64,000 bases of DNA from Chloroflexota bacterium (GCA_024434165.1 QMIW01000003.1:1-64000); one strand, 5' to 3'; shown: positions 33,967 through 43,842, counted from the first letter of the stretch. Notes: generated from the letters alone by a model not told the origin. A program made the numbers and translations.

Positions 33967-36900
33967 TTATGGATTGTCTAATGTCGATGAAGTTTGCTCT
34001 CGTAGAATTGAACCTATCCATCCTAAACTGCGTCTGATGACACCTCCACGAGATATCACCCCATAACTTCGTCGAATTTCTTGATAGCCTTCTTCAGTTA
34101 TCAGTAGAAGCCAACCATATCCTACTTCTACATGATCATAGCGATTGGCAGACTCTGGATTTCCATCTTGCCAGAAAATACTTTCAGCTACTAATTGCCC
34201 GGTTTTATTTTTCCAAGCAAAAATACCGCTATCGGAATATTGCCATCCCAAATCAAAGCCAACGCGAGGATTCAAGGCAATCCAATTTGCTTTTCCCATC
34301 TGAAATTCAAATCCATTATGGGCAATAACTAGTTCTCGCTCAGGAAATTGTGCAACTTCCAAATAATCTGAAATGTGTAGCCCAACTTTGCTTGGGAACG
34401 GCAAGCTGTTTCGGTTTAAATTTAGGCCATCCCAGATTGCGTAACTGGCAACTGCTCGAGAAACTGACATTCGCTCCTCAGAAGGCCATTCATCTTGAAG
34501 TCGCTTCAAATGTGTCCACTCACCCAAAATAATTTTTCCATCACTTGATCGGTTTTGTAATAACGGCAAAGAAGTTTCAAGTGTATTGCCCCAATCTTGC
34601 GGAAGCCTTAAGTACGAATCGAGATTGTCAGCAATTCCGCCGATTCTGTTAATATAGTTTGGTCGAGGATATGGCTCAAGTAAAAACAGATTGGGATCAT
34701 AGTCTTTAAAGATAAATTCTATCAACCGCAAATCGGAATCTGTCAGCCTACCCGCATCGTATAATTCTGCTATAACTCTTGCTAAGGAATTTTTGCTTGG
34801 AAGAATTTGTGGTTTGTTGTGTGAATACATTAGATTTGTTTTTTCGAGAAAAACTGACAGATCCCGAGGTTTCAATGCCGCGCCATTAAATAGCCATGTT
34901 CTACCGCTTTCCAATTCTTTGAGTATCTCGACGGCTCGATACAGCAAGTTGTTATCCGCAACATTGGCAATTTCAGCAATTTTCCGAGCTTCAGTGTCCA
35001 ATGGGCGTAGTGTTAATGCTGGGTCATTCAGCAAAATCGGCTCGTCACCATCTACAAGAGTATCTTCTGTGTGGTGAATAGCGATATCTGGCAAATGAAT
35101 GGAATATATTGCAGGGAGGTCGCGTTCCAACCTTGGCAGAGACAGTAATTTCCCGTCAAGGCTCGATAATAATCTTGTAGCAATTATTCGGATAAAAATG
35201 TTCGGTGATTTTTGTAATTCAAGGATCTCATCTTTGTAATAGGTGATTTCGCTTGGCTTTTGCAGAACTGCTACTTCTAAAACCATTAGTCCATGTAATG
35301 CCAATTGATCGTGTCCTTGTAAGGCTCGGTGTAGTGCGCTTATTACTATTTGATTGCCTGCCAATACCAGCTTAGAGCAGACCTTTATTGCTGCATTAAA
35401 AATAGGATATGCGGGAAAATCCAAATAAAGTATCAGCAAGTCTGAAAGTGCATTAATATCTTCGTTTGGCTCTGGTTCTATCGATAATTCTAATATTTCT
35501 TCTAAATCGGGTTGTGCATCTACAACTATTCCTGAAAACAACTCATCCAAGTATTCATCTAGATCAGGCCACATTTTTAAATAAGGAACATCTTCAAATA
35601 ATACTTGCGTAATTTCATCCAAACTATTGATCAATTGTTCTGGATAGCGGTAGCGTTCACTTATGTCTTGAGCAAAAAGCTTAATGGCTTCATGTCTTCC
35701 ATTGGGACCCATTACCCTAATCATTTGTTGCAGAGCCTTATGTTTAACACCTCCATCCCAGTAGGTCAACCAGCCAGACGGGTTTGTTAATTTGATGGCT
35801 TTTTGAATATATTGCCTTGAATAATCAAAGTGACCTAACTGCTGAAGTCTTTCGCTTGCACCCGTATACACGCTTACTAAATGAGTCTCCTCATAAAATC
35901 TCTCATTTCTGCCTTCCATCAGATTGCATATTTCTATTACTTCTTCGATCTCTGACACTTTCCCAAATAAGTTAATTGCTAACTTATGCCATTCAAAGTA
36001 ATTACTCTGGCGTTTTTCTTCATTTTCAAGTAGTGAGCGCAAATCACTAATTGTAGCCACCCTTGAAATAGCATTGCTCAAAGTGAGTTGCTCACCAGTC
36101 ACTAAATGTAATATTTTATCTAGACTGCTCTCGCCTGATGTCTTTTCAACGTCGAAGTTGGGCCATGGAACATCTAAAGTATCAGGTTCAATGCCAATTC
36201 CGATAAGAGCAGTATGAACATCATCAAGCCAACCGATTCTTTGGTTTCTAACTACCTCCGTTTGTATTCTTTCAACCACATGTTTCGATAGGGCACGTGT
36301 ATCTTTCTCGCCGAGAATTGCATTTGCACAGGTAAAAAACTTCTTTGCTAATTCTGCTGAGGTGGTCCTCGCAAACGGGAATAATAGATCATCCATTATC
36401 AGATACACGGCCAATACTGGTGGATTTTTCCCTTCCAGTGCAGAAATGAGCAAATGAACTATCCCCTCATCGTGTGTTATAGCCTCTCGCTCCAGAAAGT
36501 TTTTGTAAACTTTTATTGCCTTAACAGGACTAAAGTCAAATACGGATTGAATAGCAATCAACAGGGCATCGTCCACGCCTGAAGCAGTATCCTCAACGCT
36601 AAAGACCTGCCCAAGGAATTTTTTGATTCTCTGAACCGAGGTTGCCGGCTCTTGAAAATTTGTTTTTCGAATCCAATTCGCCCAACGGACTAATTGGTAA
36701 TCCTTTTCAGAATAAACTCCTCTGGCGCAAACAACTAAGCTATAAAGAGTCGAAATAGCTTTTGCTTTTTCTCCCATTTGTAACCATGCAGTGGCTTGTT
36801 CTTCATATTCTTTGACCCGGCCATATACATCCAATCCTTGAAACATGAATCCTTCAATTCGTTCCATCTGTTTGCTTGCCCAGTCGTAATCTTTGTCGCG

Positions 36901-39843
36901 TTTTGCAACCGTCATTGTGACTGTGCGCTGAATTCTCGCCCGCCACACTTTTGTGGATTTCTCCCAACGGAGAGTAAATTCATTTTTGATCGCTTGTACG
37001 GTGTCTTTTCCATGCTTCAATGCACAAGCCACAATAATTTCTGAAATATCTTCTTTTGCACCTTCGGTATGGAGATGAAAAGTTGCCGAAGTAGTGTTCC
37101 AGCCGGTTTCCATTAAATCCAATATCCATTTTGTCCTATTCAAAAACACGTCAGGCTCATCCTTTGCTTTTGTATGTCCCTCCAACCAAATTTTTGCCAA
37201 AGTATAAGCTATCAGCGCAACTTGGCGTCTGGCTAATCTTGTTTCACCATCTTCGTATTCTTCAAAAGTTGTTTCTTGTTCCGCTTCCTTGATTAGTTGA
37301 TCAGGACTAATATTTGGATCAAGCGCAAACTTCATTCTAGCATACCGAAAGTGTAAATTAAGTAGCTTTGGAGATTTATCCAAGGACGACGATTCTCTGT
37401 CGCTCAATGGAACAATGCTAATCTTTTTGAACCAAGCGACTGCTAGGTTTTTGAAATTCTCAACCTCAAGAAAGTATATTGCTTCAGCGATAGATAATAG
37501 ATTGGATATCTTGTTGCGACCCGAACCATGTGAAGGGGGCTCTTCCGACTCCAATAAATCCAATAACAATTGCGTCGCTCGTTCATTTTTCCCGTTTTGA
37601 CGCAGGTATCCTATACAATGGAGCAGGGTGAAATATCGACTTTGGCTGTCCCTTTTTTTGTCAAAAGCATCAAAATATAAATTCCAATCATCCCAATCGT
37701 CACGTTCGCAGCAACTTAGTGCGCCAATGTGTAAAAGCCAGTTCTGAAATTCAAGGCTTGCTTGCGCGACACTCTTATCTTTGTCATTCCATGATGGTTC
37801 TATCTGTATTCGCCTAATAAGTTGAATAGTTTCGAGGGGCGATCTAAGCAGACTCGCACTCTCCACCCACTCCGAAAGCAATTCGTGAAAATCCTGATGA
37901 AGAGCGTTGCGCTCCGAAATCACTCGACCAGAAAGATATTCCAGCGGTTCAGCGAGCTCAAAAATGCGGAGGGCTTCTTTCCTATTTATTGAATAGAGAT
38001 TCCTGGCAAGTGATATTGCGGATTTGTCCTTTAGCCGCAGTCTTGCTCCATCTCTTGCATAATCAATAGCGAGGTTGCTCTTGCCCGCTTCAATCAATAA
38101 GTGAGGGAGGTTGGTATCCACCAACACATTCGAGCGTTGTTGTAAGGAGGCGCCGATTAGTGTGTAACGAACCAAGGCAACTGCATCCAGTAATTGTCCC
38201 GCTGATTTAATGGCCAATCTTACATCAGTTTCTATGGCATCGATTGGACGAAGTGTTTCAACTTGCGATCTAAACCAGGCATATTGCGCAATTTCTATAA
38301 CACGTTTATGGTCGCCAGATTTGTAATAGTGATAAAGTGTTTCCCAATTGTAAGGAGCATCAGATTTTTCATAAAATTGGGCAAGCTGGAGATGAAAGTT
38401 TCGGTTAATTTGTTCTGAAGTTATACCAGGTAGATCGCTCGCTGTTCTTGTCTCTAAGAAAATGCGAAAGCTGTTATGGAAAAATTCCCACCGCCCTAGG
38501 CTATCTTTTGAAAAATATTGTCCGAAGGTTTGTTGTAGTTTTTTTAGCAACCTTTCATCTGCCCACTGCGCTACCCATTCCATCGGCATTGGACCACGAA
38601 TCCTTGCAAGTAACCCCAAGAACTTTTCAAATTCCAAGTCATTTTCAATTATTTTCCAGTGTGAATAGTAATGTTCCTCAATGTCACCTTGATATGGGAT
38701 AGTCTTTTCAAGAATCTTCTCATAATCATCTGACGATTCAGCTTGGAAAAGCGAACTTAGAAGATAAATTAGCGATAATGGGTGACCATCTACGATTTGA
38801 TAAATTTTCTCATCAGATTTGTTGTCAAGGTCTGGCAAAGTTTGGTGAATGATCTCAAAAACATTTTGTGGGGTTAATTTTCCCATCAAAATTGTTCTCT
38901 CGTTTTGAGAAAAGGTCTGATGAATGCTAACAGGTAAATTCGGTAACTCTTTAGTCTGACTCCCTATAACAATGAATACGCCTTCGGGGATGGCATTTGG
39001 CAAAGGGAGATCGGTTATTAGCGAACGCTCGGGATGTTGCTCTCGCGCTATATGATCAAGGCCATCAATTAAAATAATAGATCTGGTTTTGGTTGCTTCA
39101 TAATCCTTCCCCAGTAATAATAGTTGCTTGCTAAAAAGTTCCATTAATGCTGGTCTGTCTGTTGGATCAGGTTGCTCCTTTTCGCCGATGCCCAATAGTT
39201 GTATGCTAAACGTTACGTCATGATAAAAATTAACTGATTCCCCTCGTAACACAGAGGGATCTTGAGCGTCAGGCACATAAGCGTAGTACCGAATCAACCT
39301 TACTGGTAATGTTCGCAAGGTCTGAGTCAAGAATGTGGATTTACCCGAACCTGGTGGACCAAAAACTCCAATATACCCACCCTTTAACCTTTCTAGTTTC
39401 TCTTGAAACTCCACAACGGTATCTTGAATCGGTTTGTATAAGTATCTGGGTGCTTCGAATTCGTGTTTGTTCCTCAGTTCATATTTGCGTTTGTTTCTTT
39501 CTATTTCATCTTTAGATGGCTGATTTAGATTTATTTCGACCTTCTCAGCATTTTCGATATAAGTTCCGGTTATCTGAACATTACGAGCATATTCCCCTGG
39601 CGCAATTTGCGGATTTCCACCTGTCACATTAATACTTGTTAACTTTGAGTTATCATTTCTCTTAACAAGGTAAGCGCTAATCCATGTAAGTAAGTCTATA
39701 AGGACAGCTGCCCAATCCCGTATTTGTTGCCCTAGTCCCACAGGTTCAGCCGATGTTAGTGTATCAAACCAAAACGTAATGGAGGCAAGCAGTAATGCAC
39801 TTCCAATAATCATCAACAAGACATACATCGTTTTTCGGAACAT
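33967..39843 (-). CDS. giant membrane-anchored STAND/NACHT-type NTPase
   Basis: 1958 residues from ATG at 39843 behind GGAG. Two membrane helices (about 6-25 and 43-60) precede a short beta-rich segment (about 70-110). Then comes the NTPase: P-loop GPPGSGKST (162-170), Walker B SIILIDGLDHI (about 255), and a winged-helix-like end. The remaining approximately 1500 residues are helical with TPR-like repeats, the usual STAND sensor. A C-terminal beta-rich part (after about 1750) may be another sensor. Layout resembles prokaryotic NLR-like antiphage ATPases, with a membrane-acting effector at the N-terminus. AT-rich gene inserted in a GC-richer transfer operon. No known family could be named. Confidence 0.7.
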   Translation of the reverse strand: MFRKTMYVLLMIIGSALLLASITFWFDTLTSAEPVGLGQQIRDWAAVLIDLLTWISAYLVKRNDNSKLTSINVTGGNPQIAPGEYARNVQITGTYIENAEKVEINLNQPSKDEIERNKRKYELRNKHEFEAPRYLYKPIQDTVVEFQEKLERLKGGYIGVFGPPGSGKSTFLTQTLRTLPVRLIRYYAYVPDAQDPSVLRGESVNFYHDVTFSIQLLGIGEKEQPDPTDRPALMELFSKQLLLLGKDYEATKTRSIILIDGLDHIAREQHPERSLITDLPLPNAIPEGVFIVIGSQTKELPNLPVSIHQTFSQNERTILMGKLTPQNVFEIIHQTLPDLDNKSDEKIYQIVDGHPLSLIYLLSSLFQAESSDDYEKILEKTIPYQGDIEEHYYSHWKIIENDLEFEKFLGLLARIRGPMPMEWVAQWADERLLKKLQQTFGQYFSKDSLGRWEFFHNSFRIFLETRTASDLPGITSEQINRNFHLQLAQFYEKSDAPYNWETLYHYYKSGDHKRVIEIAQYAWFRSQVETLRPIDAIETDVRLAIKSAGQLLDAVALVRYTLIGASLQQRSNVLVDTNLPHLLIEAGKSNLAIDYARDGARLRLKDKSAISLARNLYSINRKEALRIFELAEPLEYLSGRVISERNALHQDFHELLSEWVESASLLRSPLETIQLIRRIQIEPSWNDKDKSVAQASLEFQNWLLHIGALSCCERDDWDDWNLYFDAFDKKRDSQSRYFTLLHCIGYLRQNGKNERATQLLLDLLESEEPPSHGSGRNKISNLLSIAEAIYFLEVENFKNLAVAWFKKISIVPLSDRESSSLDKSPKLLNLHFRYARMKFALDPNISPDQLIKEAEQETTFEEYEDGETRLARRQVALIAYTLAKIWLEGHTKAKDEPDVFLNRTKWILDLMETGWNTTSATFHLHTEGAKEDISEIIVACALKHGKDTVQAIKNEFTLRWEKSTKVWRARIQRTVTMTVAKRDKDYDWASKQMERIEGFMFQGLDVYGRVKEYEEQATAWLQMGEKAKAISTLYSLVVCARGVYSEKDYQLVRWANWIRKTNFQEPATSVQRIKKFLGQVFSVEDTASGVDDALLIAIQSVFDFSPVKAIKVYKNFLEREAITHDEGIVHLLISALEGKNPPVLAVYLIMDDLLFPFARTTSAELAKKFFTCANAILGEKDTRALSKHVVERIQTEVVRNQRIGWLDDVHTALIGIGIEPDTLDVPWPNFDVEKTSGESSLDKILHLVTGEQLTLSNAISRVATISDLRSLLENEEKRQSNYFEWHKLAINLFGKVSEIEEVIEICNLMEGRNERFYEETHLVSVYTGASERLQQLGHFDYSRQYIQKAIKLTNPSGWLTYWDGGVKHKALQQMIRVMGPNGRHEAIKLFAQDISERYRYPEQLINSLDEITQVLFEDVPYLKMWPDLDEYLDELFSGIVVDAQPDLEEILELSIEPEPNEDINALSDLLILYLDFPAYPIFNAAIKVCSKLVLAGNQIVISALHRALQGHDQLALHGLMVLEVAVLQKPSEITYYKDEILELQKSPNIFIRIIATRLLSSLDGKLLSLPRLERDLPAIYSIHLPDIAIHHTEDTLVDGDEPILLNDPALTLRPLDTEARKIAEIANVADNNLLYRAVEILKELESGRTWLFNGAALKPRDLSVFLEKTNLMYSHNKPQILPSKNSLARVIAELYDAGRLTDSDLRLIEFIFKDYDPNLFLLEPYPRPNYINRIGGIADNLDSYLRLPQDWGNTLETSLPLLQNRSSDGKIILGEWTHLKRLQDEWPSEERMSVSRAVASYAIWDGLNLNRNSLPFPSKVGLHISDYLEVAQFPERELVIAHNGFEFQMGKANWIALNPRVGFDLGWQYSDSGIFAWKNKTGQLVAESIFWQDGNPESANRYDHVEVGYGWLLLITEEGYQEIRRSYGVISRGGVIRRSLGWIGSILREQTSSTLDNP

Positions 39844-39947
39844 CGATATTGTCTCCACTACGGCTTCTATTTGAGACAGATAATCTGATTTTACAACACT
39901 TTCTTTCTCCTAATACCCCTCCGCTCTTACTCCTCTACCCTCTCCCC

Positions 39948-40151
39948 TCACTCCCCCGTCAGCACCCAGATATTCTTCATCGGCATGGCCTCGTGCAAAA
40001 ACTCATGACTTTTGACCTGCTCGCGATCCATCCAATCGCGCGGCAGGTCGAAGCGGACCCACGTCCGCTTCATGTTGGCGGCGGACTCGTACTCCACCCA
40101 GTAACTGCTTTCCATCCCCTCATCCGTTTTTTGAGATTGTCCAGAATCCAT
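39948..40151 (-). CDS. small hypothetical protein
   Basis: 67 residues, charged and aromatic (WVEYESAANMKRTWVRFDLP), ending just before a long polypurine tract on the minus strand. It is in line with the transfer operon and lies between the prepilin peptidase and the STAND gene. No motif recognised; it may be the last backbone gene before the insertion. Confidence 0.4.
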   Translation of the reverse strand: MDSGQSQKTDEGMESSYWVEYESAANMKRTWVRFDLPRDWMDREQVKSHEFLHEAMPMKNIWVLTGE

Positions 40152-40193
40152 AGAATCGAGAAGTCTCGCTACTGAGAGTATCTCTCGTTTTGG

Positions 40194-40655
40194 TTACTGG
40201 GTTATTCGAAACAGCAAGAAGAGGAGCAATCCCAACAACATCCCGGGCAACGCCGGGATCGAACCGGTCTGTCTGCGAATCCAAATTCTGCGCCAGACTT
40301 CCAAACCAAGTAAAGAAAGAATGACAGCAGGCAAAGGGAAAAGACATGCAAGTCCGCTGATGGCTAACAAATCTGCCCTACCGATGAGGCCCTTTCTATA
40401 CCCATATCCGGTAAGCAGTACAGGCCACGTAGGTGGAAAAAACAAAAGCGGCAAAGCAAACCAGCCAGAAATATTTCGGAACAATCCCCAACCGCAGGCG
40501 AGTAGGACGATCCCTGTTTGTATTGGAGTTGCAGGTAGAGTAAGCAGGATCGTTCCAAGAAAAAACAGTTCGATGCCCGGTACAAGGCGGTAACGCAGAT
40601 CAGCCAGGCTGAACAGGGTGAAGGATGCCAACGCAAAGGATTCGGTCAGAGTCAT
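40194..40655 (-). CDS. A24 prepilin peptidase (short, CpaA-like)
   Basis: 153 residues, almost entirely hydrophobic. The two catalytic aspartates are in LADLRYRLVP (residue about 19) and GLIGRADLL (about 93), matching the A24 aspartyl peptidase pattern with GRAD in place of GxGD. Cleaves leader peptides of Flp/TadE-type prepilins. The start overlaps the VirB6-like gene stop by 4 bp. A second A24 enzyme is encoded at 43.2 kb, so the two may process different pilins. Confidence 0.7.
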   Translation of the reverse strand: MTLTESFALASFTLFSLADLRYRLVPGIELFFLGTILLTLPATPIQTGIVLLACGWGLFRNISGWFALPLLFFPPTWPVLLTGYGYRKGLIGRADLLAISGLACLFPLPAVILSLLGLEVWRRIWIRRQTGSIPALPGMLLGLLLFLLFRITQ

Positions 40656-42334
40656 GATTTCTTATCTTCATCCTTGTCCTTGACCGGCATGAAAGTGATC
40701 ATGCCCTGCACCTGGCTGGCATTGCCGAGTTCCGAAGCGCGGTACAGCGGGTCGCGCGCCTGGCTGATTTCCTCCGGATGATCCAGAACGGCGCGCACCA
40801 TGCGGGCGGTGTCTTCGGGGTATTGCGCGGCAAGCGCATTCGGATCGAGACCGTGCTGGGAGATGTGAGGCGATAGGGCTTGAAAGCCGCGCTGGAAATC
40901 TTCAGTCGAGCCGTTGAAGTTGGATTGAATGGTGGAATTCACCGAAGGAGAAAATCCAAAGTCCTGCGCCTCAGTCCGAGCACCATTAAAGCGCTGCATC
41001 CGTTCGCCGAGTTCTGCCTGTCTTGCGGCCAGTTCATGCCCATGAGCAAGCGAACGGTTGTATGACGCGGGCGCGTGAAGCCCCAAGGCTTCGAATGTCG
41101 CCGCGCGCTGGGTGAGTTGCTGCGCCGCGTTCAGGTGACTCATGGCGGCTTCCCCGCCGCTTACTCCGCTCGCGGTTGTTGCAGATTCTGTTGCTGCCAC
41201 ACCCGTTCCGGCAACGCCCGCGACTCCGGCGCCTGCGCCGCTGGCAGCCAGCGCGCCAATCGAAACGATTTGTTGTGCCGCCTTGACCAGCTGACCAAAC
41301 GCGTCCGCCGTGGTGGAGATGGTCATCTTTCCGAGAATGCCTGCCAGAGAAAGAAGCAATCCCGTCGCGCCCCACAGCCAGATCACGCGAAGGATGGCCG
41401 ATAACAAGCCCTGCTGTCCGAACCAGGCGCTGGCGGCCATGCCAGCCTTGAAAATCCCTCCGGCAACGACGGGCAACAGAGCAATCAGGATAACTGCCTT
41501 CAGCCATAGCGAGCGCAGCCAGGTCGCCTGCGGGAGAACGCTGGCGATGGCAAGCGGAGGAGCGAGAACGGCCAGGATGAATAAGACGGCATTCGCAGAG
41601 GCAAAGGCAAGCAGCATTCCGCCAATCGCAAGCAGGGAGCCGACGGAAAGACCAATGGAGAGCAAACTGCCGAGGAAGGTCAGGTTGGCAAGGCCGAGCA
41701 GGACAGAGGTCGCTGCGGTGGACTCGACAAAGCTCACCGCCAGGACAGCTGTCTCGCCGATCACTTTTCCCACCATCCACCATCCGAGGCGGACGATCAG
41801 GTCGAGGAAAGGACCGGATACCACTGCCAGCACGCCCGCCGTGACCCAATCCCCGACCACCCGCAGACCGCTGTCATCATCGCCGAGCAATCGTCCCCAA
41901 TGATAGAGCGCCAATCGTAATAGAAATAAAGCAGGAGCCAGCGCCGCGGCGACCGGCAGACTGGATTGAGCCACCTTGCTGTAATCGCCCTGGCTCGGAG
42001 CCTGAACGATCTCGCCGATCACCTGCGTCCAGCGCGCCACCTCCTCGCTCATAGCGCGCACTTCCTTGTCGGCGGCTTTGTCGAAGATGCCAGCGAGGGC
42101 TTCAGAAATCGTCTCGGCGGGAAACACCAGATGATGGAAGATTTGCGAAATACTGGTGATGGTCGAACCGCCGCCACCCTCCGGAGGGGGCGGGGTCGGA
42201 GTGGGAGGCGGGGTTGGCGTGATGTCATAAGCCGGGCTTGAGGCGTGAACAGGCGCGGCTGCCATCGCCAGACTGCTGAGGGACATCAGGGCGAGCAATA
42301 GGGCAAGGATGATGAAGGGACGGGCGCGTTTCAT
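40652..42334 (-). CDS. VirB6/TrbL-like polytopic transfer protein
   Basis: 560 residues. Signal peptide (1-26, ending AMAAAPVHA), a proline/threonine linker (PTPPPTPTPPPP), then at least six hydrophobic helices at about 125-345 and a long Ala/Gly/Gln-rich cytoplasmic tail. This is typical of VirB6/TrbL channel components of Gram-positive-type transfer systems. Tight operon with both prepilin peptidases and the Cas4-like gene. Confidence 0.75.
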   Translation of the reverse strand: MKRARPFIILALLLALMSLSSLAMAAAPVHASSPAYDITPTPPPTPTPPPPEGGGGSTITSISQIFHHLVFPAETISEALAGIFDKAADKEVRAMSEEVARWTQVIGEIVQAPSQGDYSKVAQSSLPVAAALAPALFLLRLALYHWGRLLGDDDSGLRVVGDWVTAGVLAVVSGPFLDLIVRLGWWMVGKVIGETAVLAVSFVESTAATSVLLGLANLTFLGSLLSIGLSVGSLLAIGGMLLAFASANAVLFILAVLAPPLAIASVLPQATWLRSLWLKAVILIALLPVVAGGIFKAGMAASAWFGQQGLLSAILRVIWLWGATGLLLSLAGILGKMTISTTADAFGQLVKAAQQIVSIGALAASGAGAGVAGVAGTGVAATESATTASGVSGGEAAMSHLNAAQQLTQRAATFEALGLHAPASYNRSLAHGHELAARQAELGERMQRFNGARTEAQDFGFSPSVNSTIQSNFNGSTEDFQRGFQALSPHISQHGLDPNALAAQYPEDTARMVRAVLDHPEEISQARDPLYRASELGNASQVQGMITFMPVKDKDEDKKS

Positions 42335-43233
42335 AAATTGGACAGGGCGTGAGGGGAAAGGAGGTTTTTCTCAAAACACAGGTTTTGGTATCCGCAGCTC
42401 TTGCAGATCGAAGGCTGGCGCAGGGCGTTCAAAGGTGGATGCGGTCCGTTCTTCGCCAGATCGGACAGGGATTGAACCATGCGTTCCAAATCCCTGTCCG
42501 CGAGGGTCTGGTCGTAATGCTGGACTTCGCCGGTTTCGCGATCCAGGGCAAAGACCGTCGGGGTGTTCGGCCAGGGTTGTTTGCTGGAGGAATTACAGCG
42601 CCGCATGAGCGCGAACCGCAGTTGGTCCTGTTCCATCCGCGAAACAAGCAACCCGATCCTGGTTTCCGTCACGTGACCGACTGGAACTTTCCACACCAAG
42701 ACATCGAACTGCACAGGCAGTCGGGCGAAGGGCAGGACGAGCAGAACCTTTTCGCTGGAGAGGATGTACTCCGAGTCTCGCTCGATCTTCATCCCGATCC
42801 GCCAGTCCTGGGAAAGAAATGCCCATGTCCGCACGTAGATGAAAAGATTGCGCCAGTCTCCTCCGAGATTATTAATCGCATGTTGCGAACCAAAGCGACG
42901 CGCCATGTCAATTTTCCCACCGCGAAACAAGGGCAGGAGTTCGGGCGCTCGAACAGGGTTCTGGTTGCGATATTCCTCGACTTTGCGGACATATTCCCGG
43001 ACATCGTCGATCAGATTTTCGAATCCATAGCGTGTGAGATGGTCCAGCAGAGTCCCGCCGCTGGTCAGGTCCTGCAGGGATTGCCAGACCGGATCGAACG
43101 GCGGTGTTGGGTCCGCGCCGGCCAACCACCAGCGCGCGGCAGCCGGACAGAATACGTACAGCATCGCCGAAAGGATCGGATGACCGCGCGCGTTATTGCG
43201 GTTGAGCAGGGCAAGGAAGAGGTCAGTGTACAT
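42331..43233 (-). CDS. Cas4/PD-(D/E)XK-like protein of the transfer operon
   Basis: 300 residues. C29 (YVFCPAAARW) at the N-terminus and C277-x2-C280-x5-C286 (CKSCGYQNLC) at the C-terminus give the four cysteines of an iron-sulfur Cas4/AddB-like nuclease. Between them QFDVLVW would carry the active-site aspartate. No CRISPR array or cas genes occur in the window. Could process DNA ends during transfer or replication. Overlaps neighbours at both ends (11 bp and 4 bp). Confidence 0.5.
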   Translation of the reverse strand: MYTDLFLALLNRNNARGHPILSAMLYVFCPAAARWWLAGADPTPPFDPVWQSLQDLTSGGTLLDHLTRYGFENLIDDVREYVRKVEEYRNQNPVRAPELLPLFRGGKIDMARRFGSQHAINNLGGDWRNLFIYVRTWAFLSQDWRIGMKIERDSEYILSSEKVLLVLPFARLPVQFDVLVWKVPVGHVTETRIGLLVSRMEQDQLRFALMRRCNSSSKQPWPNTPTVFALDRETGEVQHYDQTLADRDLERMVQSLSDLAKNGPHPPLNALRQPSICKSCGYQNLCFEKNLLSPHALSNL

Positions 43234-43618
43234 ACCAAGATAACAGAAGGAAGGGGAGGGTCCGCCATGCGGCGGGGGATTTCACGTCCGTCATCGGTTG
43301 TTTTCTGATGACTCGCCAGATGATCTGTGCAAAACCAGTCATGAAGAATGAAATAAACATGAAGAGAAGAGCGTGAGGAAATCCCTCGACCGGCAATGTC
43401 CACAGCAACGCCATCCAGAGTTTGACATCCCCCGCGCCCATCCAGCCTCCCGCCCAGGCCCACAACAATCCAAAACTGGCAAGCCATATTTCAAGGCGAC
43501 CGGGAAAATGTGCGATCACTCCCGCCGCGAGCAGGGGTAGCGTGCACCAGTTCGGGATTCGTCGGGCGCGGAGGTCGTACAGGCTTATCGCCAGGGCGTA
43601 TATGAGCAACCAGATCAT
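43223..43618 (-). CDS. A24 prepilin peptidase (CpaA/TadV-like)
   Basis: 131 residues, hydrophobic. Catalytic aspartates in LYDLRARRIPN (about 15) and MGAGDVK (about 64), exactly the A24 pattern. First gene of the operon 40.2-43.6 kb. Likely processes the Flp and TadE-like proteins encoded at 49.7-51.1 kb, each of which has a suitable GQ-x3-E site. Confidence 0.83.
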   Translation of the reverse strand: MIWLLIYALAISLYDLRARRIPNWCTLPLLAAGVIAHFPGRLEIWLASFGLLWAWAGGWMGAGDVKLWMALLWTLPVEGFPHALLFMFISFFMTGFAQIIWRVIRKQPMTDVKSPAAWRTLPFLLLSWYVH

Positions 43619-43805
43619 TGGTTGCTCATCATATTTGGAATGGGGTAGAGGTATGGGGAATGTGTCGGTTTGAATTAGCGACAGTCAGCCTTGACGGGCG
43701 GGCATTCATGACTATAATACTTGTTGCGACCTGCCCCCCTCAGGCCGCAGCAGCCGCCGCAAGGCGGCTGTCTTTGTTGTGCGACCGCTGCAAAAAAGCG
43801 GGTTC

Positions 43806-43842
43806 TTGACGGAAGAACATTTGTTCTACTATAATCCCGGGC
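43806..43842 (+). promoter_or_regulatory. nearly leaderless promoter with GAAC-N4-GTTC palindrome
   Basis: TTGACG (43806-43811), 18-bp spacer, perfect TATAAT (43830-43835), and ATG at 43843, so the start site falls on or next to the start codon. The spacer holds AGAACATTTGTTCT (43814-43827), a perfect palindrome fitting the GAAC-N4-GTTC LexA box known from Gram-positive bacteria. Damage control of the regulator and of the polymerase cassette downstream is inferred. Confidence 0.6.

Noticed and set aside
39849-40175. Plus-strand open frame opposite the small 67-aa gene
   Set aside because: Leucine/proline-rich reading of the polypyrimidine tract; the minus-strand frame has a more natural composition and fits the operon.
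42181-42250. Proline-repeat coding stretch that looks like a microsatellite or CRISPR-like tandem repeat
   Set aside because: It is the PTPPP linker of the VirB6-like protein after the signal peptide; unit length is short and there are no spacers.
42331-43233. Cas4-like protein as part of a CRISPR system
   Set aside because: No repeats with spacers and no other cas genes anywhere in the window; context is the transfer operon.
43740-43800. GC-rich hairpins upstream of the LuxR gene as a riboswitch
   Set aside because: They lie upstream of the promoter, so they are not in the mRNA; probably terminator-like or incidental.
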